From Jatrophihabitans sp. (GTDB lineage: Bacteria; Actinomycetota; Actinomycetes; Mycobacteriales; Jatrophihabitantaceae): DNA of 19,642 nt. Within the stretch, counting starts at the first letter, position 1. The number at the start of each line of letters is the position of its first letter. A model generated the notes under the pieces. That model was not told the DNA's origin, did not search any database, and saw only the letters and a list, made by a program, of their open reading frames with translations. The DNA lies in NCBI GenBank assembly GCA_025966255.1, contig JAOPVG010000476.1:1-19642 (forward strand). The letters run 5' to 3'. The translations under genes were made by a program, and so were the position numbers. Shown piece after piece: positions 15,892 to 19,642 of this stretch.

Positions 15892-16778
15892 TCGCGACCG
15901 CGGACCCGGATCATGCCTTCCTGCACGACGCTGCACACCTGGGTGCCGTCCTGTTTGAAGAAGCGTCCGGTCGCCAGGCCGCGACCACCGGACGCTGACG
16001 GCGAGGTCGTCGCATAGAGCAGCCACTCGTCGGCCCGGAACGGCCGCTCGAACCACATCGCGTGGTCGAGGGACGCCATCGAGACGTCGTCGAGCCCGGG
16101 GGCGAGACCGTGCCGCACGAGGACCGAGTCCAGCAGGGTCATGTCCGACGCGAAGGTCAGCACGCACACATGCAGCAGTGGGTCGTCGGGCAGCGCGCCG
16201 TCGGCGCGCATCCAGACCCGGCTGAGGCCCTCGCGCGGGCCCTGGGCGTGCTGCTGCCAGGGCGGGTCGTCGACGTAGCGCAGGTCGATCGGCTTGGGCA
16301 TCGTCTTGTAGAACTCGGCCGCGGCCGGTGACGGCCCGTAGCGGTTGACGAGTGGCTGCAGCGATTCCGGCGGCGGCACGTCCGGCATCGTCGACTGGTG
16401 GTCGATGCCGTCCTGATCGAGTTGGAACGAGGCCGACAGCGAGAAGATCGTCTCGCCGTCCTGCACCGCGAGCACTCGACGCGTGGAGAACGAGCGGCCG
16501 TCGCGTACCCGATCGACCTTGTAGATGATCGGGATCGTCGGATCGCCGGCGCGGACGAAGTACGAGTGCAGGGAGTGGACCCGCCGGTCGCTGTCGACCG
16601 TCCGCCCGGCCGCCACAAGGGCCTGGCCCGCGACCTGGCCACCGAACACCCGCTGCCACCGCGACTTCGTGCTCAGGCCGCGAAAGATGTCCTGATCTAT
16701 GCGCTCGAGATCGAGGAGTCGGACCAGCCCGTCCACTGCCTCTTGACCGACGACTCCGTCATTTGAGTCATCACCCAT
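15888..16778 (-). CDS. tesB: Acyl-CoA thioesterase II (TesB family)
   Basis: This 296-residue double hot-dog enzyme hydrolyses acyl-CoA to free acid and CoA in the cytoplasm. Landmarks are RVFGGQVAGQAL at about 43-54, HSLHSYFVRAGDP at 68-80, SDM with Asp212, SLDHAMWFERPF with Ser236 and Asp238, and VQEGMIR with Gln286. By alignment to E. coli TesB the catalytic trio is Asp204/Thr228/Gln278, so Asp212, Ser236 and Gln286 match, with a conservative Thr-to-Ser change. Length equals the family norm (about 286-300). The ATG at 16778 overlaps the pyk stop by eight bases (ATGGGTGA), so it is probably translated by coupling. In M. tuberculosis pykA (Rv1617) is likewise followed by tesB1 (Rv1618). Confidence 0.93.
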   Translation of the reverse strand: MGDDSNDGVVGQEAVDGLVRLLDLERIDQDIFRGLSTKSRWQRVFGGQVAGQALVAAGRTVDSDRRVHSLHSYFVRAGDPTIPIIYKVDRVRDGRSFSTRRVLAVQDGETIFSLSASFQLDQDGIDHQSTMPDVPPPESLQPLVNRYGPSPAAAEFYKTMPKPIDLRYVDDPPWQQHAQGPREGLSRVWMRADGALPDDPLLHVCVLTFASDMTLLDSVLVRHGLAPGLDDVSMASLDHAMWFERPFRADEWLLYATTSPSASGGRGLATGRFFKQDGTQVCSVVQEGMIRVRGRD

Positions 16779-18198
16779 GACGCAGGACGTCGCCGATGCG
16801 GTGCACCCGGATCGTGTTCGTCGCGCCCGGGGTGTCCGGTGGCGTGCCCGCGACGACGATCACGAGATCGTGCGGGTGGCACACGCCGCGGTTGAGCAGC
16901 GCGGAGTCGACCTGCCGCACCATGTCGTCGGTCGTCTTGACCATCCACACGAGGTGCGCCTCGGCGCCCCACACCAGGGCCATCTGACGCTGGACGATCT
17001 CGACCGGCGTGAAGACGAGCAACCGCTGCGAAGGCTGCAGGCGGGCGAGCCGGCGGGCGGTGTCGCCGGTCTGCGTGAACGCGACGAGGGCCACCGCGCC
17101 GAGCGCGTCGCCGATGTCCTTGGCCGCCTTGACCAGCGCGCCGCCGGACGTGCGCGGGTTGTGCTGCAGGCCGCGCACCCCGGTGCCGGATGCCTCTACT
17201 GATCGGATGATGCGGCTCATGGTGGCCACGGACTGCACCGGATACTTGCCGACACTCGTCTCCCCCGACAGCATCACCGCGTCGGCGCCGTCGATCACCG
17301 CGTTCGCGACGTCGGAGGCTTCGGCGCGGGTGGGGCGCGAGTGGGTGATCATCGATTCGAGCATCTGCGTCGCGACGATCACCGGCTTGGCGTTGTCCCG
17401 GCAGATCTGCACGGCCCGCTTCTGCACCATGGGCACTTCTTCGAGCGGCATCTCCACGCCGAGGTCACCGCGGGCGACCATCATTCCGTCGAAGGCGAGC
17501 ACGATCTCTTCGAGCCGATCGACCGCCTCCGGCTTCTCCAGCTTGGCGATCACCGGGACGCGCACACCAACCTCGTCCATCACGCGATGGACGAGCTTGA
17601 CGTCCTCGGGATTGCGCACGAAGGACAGCGCGACGTAGTCGACGCCGAGGCGCAGCGCGAACTCGAGGTCGGCCTCGTCCTTGTCCGACATCGCCGGGAC
17701 ACTCACCTCGACCCCCGGCAGCGAGAGGCCCTTGTTGTCGCTGACGACGCCGCCCTCGGCGACGTCGCAGACGACGTCGGTGTCGTTCTCGATGTCGACA
17801 GCGATGAGCGCGACGTTGCCGTCGTCGACGAGCAGGCGATCGCCTGGCCGCACATCGGCGGCAAGGTTGGAGTACGTGGTGGACACCCGGTCGTGGGTGC
17901 CCTCGCACTCCTCGACGGTGATCCGGACCCGCTCGCCGGTGGCCCAGATGACCGGACCGTCCGCGAACCGTCCTAGGCGGATCTTGGGACCCTGTAGGTC
18001 GGCCAGCACGGCTACGTTGCGGCCCGCTGCGCTGGCCGCCTGGCGCACCTCGCGGAAGCGGCGGCCGTGTTCGGCGTGCTCGCCGTGGCTGAAGTTGAGC
18101 CGGGCTACGTCCATGCCCGCTTCCACGAGCGCGCGCGCCCGTTCGGGGGAATCGGTGGCCGGGCCGAGCGTGCAGACGATTTTGGCGTGCCGGATCAC
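16771..18198 (-). CDS. pyk: Pyruvate kinase
   Basis: This 475-residue glycolytic enzyme converts phosphoenolpyruvate and ADP to pyruvate and ATP. Motifs seen are the N-terminal AKIVCTLGPAT at 5-15, ARLNFSHG at 32-39, LADLQGPKIRLG at 65-76, catalytic Lys219 in IAKLEKPEA with metal ligand Glu221, ARGDLGVEMP at 242-251 (Asp245) and ATQMLESMITHSRPTRAE at 276-293. The C-terminal regulatory domain is complete. GTG 18198 was chosen because it yields the usual actinobacterial length (about 472) with GCGAGG seven bases upstream; the frame stays open to a TTG at 18258, but those extra 20 residues lie over repeat-like sequence. It overlaps tesB downstream. About 195 non-coding bases separate it from marR, so it probably has its own promoter. 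Confidence 0.95.
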   Translation of the reverse strand: MIRHAKIVCTLGPATDSPERARALVEAGMDVARLNFSHGEHAEHGRRFREVRQAASAAGRNVAVLADLQGPKIRLGRFADGPVIWATGERVRITVEECEGTHDRVSTTYSNLAADVRPGDRLLVDDGNVALIAVDIENDTDVVCDVAEGGVVSDNKGLSLPGVEVSVPAMSDKDEADLEFALRLGVDYVALSFVRNPEDVKLVHRVMDEVGVRVPVIAKLEKPEAVDRLEEIVLAFDGMMVARGDLGVEMPLEEVPMVQKRAVQICRDNAKPVIVATQMLESMITHSRPTRAEASDVANAVIDGADAVMLSGETSVGKYPVQSVATMSRIIRSVEASGTGVRGLQHNPRTSGGALVKAAKDIGDALGAVALVAFTQTGDTARRLARLQPSQRLLVFTPVEIVQRQMALVWGAEAHLVWMVKTTDDMVRQVDSALLNRGVCHPHDLVIVVAGTPPDTPGATNTIRVHRIGDVLRHG

Positions 18199-18204
18199 GA
18201 CCGA

Positions 18205-18284
18205 GCCTCGCTTCGCTCGTTCGGTCGGCCCGGCCGGATTCCTAGGGTTCGCTCGCAAGCTTCGCTCACGGTCCTAAGCCTAGG
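18205..18284. repeat. Clustered TTCGCTC repeats and CCTAGG palindromes before pyk
   Basis: TTCGCTC occurs three times in the same direction, at 18212, 18249 and 18261; the first and third copies are preceded by GC. CCTAGGG occurs at 18241-18247 and CCTAGGGG at 18279-18286, each containing the palindrome CCTAGG. AGCGAAGC-type repeats are often scattered between genes in actinobacteria, so this may be a dispersed repeat remnant. The stretch would also contain the pyk promoter and leader. Confidence 0.45.
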
Positions 18285-18306
18285 GGTTGCGAGGGTGGGG
18301 GCGGCG

Positions 18307-18382
18307 CCACCGGTGGTCACTTATCAGTACCGGTGGACAGTTTTTTGGGTGACGCCTAGCGAACGTAAGTGACCACTGGTGG
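18307..18382. repeat. Large imperfect inverted repeat with nested hairpin and T-run, between marR and pyk
   Basis: CCACCGGTGGTCACTTA (18307-18323) is inverted at TAAGTGACCACTGGTGG (18366-18382), matching at 16 of 17 positions across a 42-base centre. Within it CCACCGGT (18307-18314) also pairs perfectly with ACCGGTGG (18329-18336), followed by ACAG and six T (18341-18346). That shape resembles an intrinsic terminator on the plus strand, although no plus-strand gene ends here. Reading on the minus strand the element follows marR by 11 bases, so the outer hairpin may end that transcript. A small palindromic mobile remnant is the alternative; no target-site duplication is visible. Confidence 0.6.
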
Positions 18383-18393
18383 ACGGACGGGCC

Positions 18394-18849
18394 TCATTGG
18401 TGCGGCCGGTCAGCGTCCAGTTCGTCCATCGCCGCGGCCAGGTCCCGCAGCGCGTCCAGCACGCCGCCGAAGCGCTCCGGGCCGAGCGCCTTCGCCAGCC
18501 GCGCCGCAGCGACGGCGTGCGCCGGGCCGATCCGGGCGACCGCCTCCCGTCCGGCCGCGGTGGGCGTCAGCAGCTTGGCTCGGCGGTGCGCCGGGTTGTC
18601 CGTGTACTCCGCGAGGCCGTCCCCGACGAGCAGATCGGCGATGCGCTGCACGCTCTGCCGGGTGATGCCCATTTCCCGGGCGATCCCGGCGACCGACAGC
18701 GGCTCGGGCAGCACAGCGCCCAGCACCTGCCACCACGCCGCGGTCAGCCCGACCGGCCGAGCTAGTTCCTCCGACAGAGCGAGGAACTGCCCGTTCAGCT
18801 TGAAGACCGCCAGCGCGGTACCGCTCAACAGATCCTGTTCGTGGCGCAC
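18394..18849 (-). CDS. MarR-family transcriptional regulator
   Basis: This 151-residue protein has the MarR winged-helix layout: an N-terminal dimer helix (about 5-32), the DNA-binding core from SVAGIAREMGITRQSVQRIADLL (about 52-74), a wing with Asp84, Arg89 and Arg90 in YTDNPAHRRAK, and C-terminal dimer helices (about 105-147). MarR proteins usually repress their own operon and release DNA on binding small phenolic or oxidising ligands. The GTG start at 18849 directly follows the TGA stop of the PfpI gene with no gap, so the two are co-translated. The probable target is the pair of palindromic repeats before that gene (19458-19493). The ligand is unknown. Confidence 0.88.
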   Translation of the reverse strand: MRHEQDLLSGTALAVFKLNGQFLALSEELARPVGLTAAWWQVLGAVLPEPLSVAGIAREMGITRQSVQRIADLLVGDGLAEYTDNPAHRRAKLLTPTAAGREAVARIGPAHAVAAARLAKALGPERFGGVLDALRDLAAAMDELDADRPHQ

Positions 18850-19458
18850 TCACACCGCCATGAGCTCGAAGAAACCGGCCGGGTCTCGGTGGGCGTACAG
18901 CTTGAACCACGACTGCAGCACGCTCGGTTCGTAGACGCCGAGCCGGTCAAGGATGGCCCGGGCGAAGTGCACCGGCGCTACCCCGCTGGCCGTGATCAGG
19001 GCACCGTCGACGACGGCCGGCTCATCCCGGAATCGATCGCCGCCGCCGTAGCCGGACGCCGCGAGGTACTCAGCCGCGTTGCTCGTGTGCGCGCGGTTGT
19101 CGAGCAAGCCGGCGACCGCGAGGCCGAACGTCGCACCGCACGCCGCCGCCACCGGCACACCCGCATCGAGGAACCGGCGCGCGGCATCGGTGAACGGGGT
19201 CATGGCCTCGGTGCCCCACGTATCTCCGCCCGCAAGGATCAGCATGGCGCTGTCCTCCGGCTTCAGTTCCGCCAACGTGATGTCCGGCGTGATGCGGATG
19301 CCGCCCATCGTTGTGACCGGTTCGCGGGTCAACGCGACCGTGACGACCCGGTAGCGACCCGGGGTCTTCTGCCACTGCGGCCGGACGATGTGCGCGGTGG
19401 CGTAACCGGTCTCCCAGTCGGCGAAGGTGTCGAATACGGCAATGTGAACGGCTGGCAT
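18850..19458 (-). CDS. DJ-1/PfpI family protein
   Basis: This 202-residue protein belongs to the DJ-1/PfpI superfamily, which includes glyoxalases, deglycase-like stress proteins, isonitrile hydratases and proteases. Landmarks are MPAVHIAVFDTFADWE with Glu16 (the acidic partner), LILAGGDTWG at 73-82, and the nucleophile elbow PVAAACGATFGLA with Cys107. The subfamily His after Cys is absent (Gly108), and no clear catalytic triad can be assigned, so the reaction is uncertain. The ATG start at 19458 has no ribosome site; a TTGACA-17-CAGAAT promoter would start transcription at this very A, implying a leaderless message. It heads a two-gene operon with the abutting marR. The pair lies where gltD might be expected after gltB. 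Confidence 0.85.
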   Translation of the reverse strand: MPAVHIAVFDTFADWETGYATAHIVRPQWQKTPGRYRVVTVALTREPVTTMGGIRITPDITLAELKPEDSAMLILAGGDTWGTEAMTPFTDAARRFLDAGVPVAAACGATFGLAVAGLLDNRAHTSNAAEYLAASGYGGGDRFRDEPAVVDGALITASGVAPVHFARAILDRLGVYEPSVLQSWFKLYAHRDPAGFFELMAV

Positions 19459-19493
19459 GACAGTATTCTGTCAATACGGCAGTATGCTGTCAA
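19458..19493 (-). promoter_or_regulatory. Leaderless promoter of pfpI-marR with two tandem operator-like repeats
   Basis: On the minus strand TTGACA (19493-19488) is followed by 17 bases and CAGAAT (19470-19465); six bases later comes the ATG of pfpI at 19458, the expected start of transcription. The perfect palindrome TGACAGTATTCTGTCA (19458-19473, plus strand) covers the -10 element and start codon. The same motif recurs imperfectly 19 bases upstream over the -35 element. A MarR dimer bound to either copy would block RNA polymerase. Operator assignment is inferred from symmetry, position and the marR gene in the same operon. Confidence 0.65.
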
Positions 19494-19516
19494 TCCTGAA
19501 TCTCGACGTGAATCCA

Positions 19517-19642
19517 TCAACCCTTCGCGGCAGCCATCACGGCTTCGTCGACGTTCTCCCCGGCGTCCTTGGCCCGCTGCGTTGCGTCGAGCACCCGCTT
19601 GAAGTCGCGCGGGACCACGGCGGTGAAGCGGCCGAGAGCACT
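19517..19642 (-). CDS. gltB: C-terminal end of glutamate synthase large subunit (probable), partial
   Basis: A frame enters from the right edge and ends with TGA at 19519-19517, giving 41 residues: it opens SALGRFTAVVPRDFKRVL and ends VDEAVMAAAKG. The pattern of an aromatic-hydrophobic strand, PRDFKRVL, a charged helix and DEAVM-AA is like the end of actinobacterial GltB (NADPH-dependent glutamate synthase, alpha chain), in which P-x-D-Y-K-R-V-L is characteristic. Too little is present for certainty. Codon use fits the neighbours. The next gene on the strand is pfpI, 58 bases away, not gltD. Confidence 0.7.
   Translation of the reverse strand, partial: SALGRFTAVVPRDFKRVLDATQRAKDAGENVDEAVMAAAKG

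Noticed and set aside
18199..18258. Twenty-residue N-terminal extension of pyruvate kinase from TTG 18258
   Set aside because: Family members begin just before AKIVCTLGPAT, and the extension is coded by repeat-like sequence.
18329..18346. Intrinsic terminator for a plus-strand gene
   Set aside because: The hairpin plus T-run is real, but no plus-strand coding region leads into it, so it was described as part of the inverted-repeat element.
1..19642. CRISPR array, insertion sequence, integrase or phage genes
   Set aside because: No spaced direct repeats of CRISPR size, no transposase or integrase motifs and no IS-like terminal repeats with target duplications were seen.

Overview
The window comes from a high-GC actinobacterium. 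The evidence is GC-rich third codon positions, many GTG starts, ATGA-coupled genes, probable leaderless starts, a PdtaR-type ANTAR response regulator and a pyk-tesB pair like that of mycobacteria (Rv1617-Rv1618 order). Genus and order cannot be fixed from the sequence. No IS element, CRISPR array, origin or rRNA was seen. No gene-free stretch exceeds 300 bases; the longest, about 195 bases, lies between marR and pyk.

Left part, read right to left on the minus strand: a PdtaR-like RNA-binding response regulator (5126-4500), then a branched-chain amino acid type ABC transporter: lipoprotein binding protein (4350-3136), LivH permease (3015-2068) and LivM permease (2071 to beyond base 1). This LivM carries about 395 extra, largely hydrophobic residues ahead of the usual domain. 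A tRNA-Leu(CAA) gene lies on the plus strand at 5233-5314.

Middle part: a membrane-anchored metallophosphoesterase (7016-5352, minus) diverges from a PLP-dependent aromatic-amino-acid decarboxylase homologue (7080-8489, plus) whose key loop tyrosine is phenylalanine. Then comes a compact plus-strand operon (8623-15891): betaine aldehyde dehydrogenase, choline dehydrogenase, and a glycine betaine/choline ABC importer of ATPase, double-length fused permease and secreted binding protein. Four of its five genes are joined by ATGA overlaps. It couples quaternary-amine uptake to oxidation of choline to glycine betaine. A 21-bp palindrome lies just before the first gene, but no BetI-type repressor is encoded nearby.

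Right part, minus strand: the end of what looks like glutamate synthase large subunit (gltB), then a DJ-1/PfpI protein and a MarR regulator that abut exactly, then pyruvate kinase and acyl-CoA thioesterase II. The PfpI-MarR pair starts from a probable leaderless promoter overlapped by two tandem operator-like repeats, suggesting autoregulation. No gltD lies next to gltB. The betaine operon and tesB converge so tightly that one CTAG supplies both stop codons.

The most interesting items are the Tyr-to-Phe change in the decarboxylase, the LivM N-terminal extension, the operator-over-start arrangement before pfpI-marR, the phased repeats before betB, and the large inverted repeat between marR and pyk.
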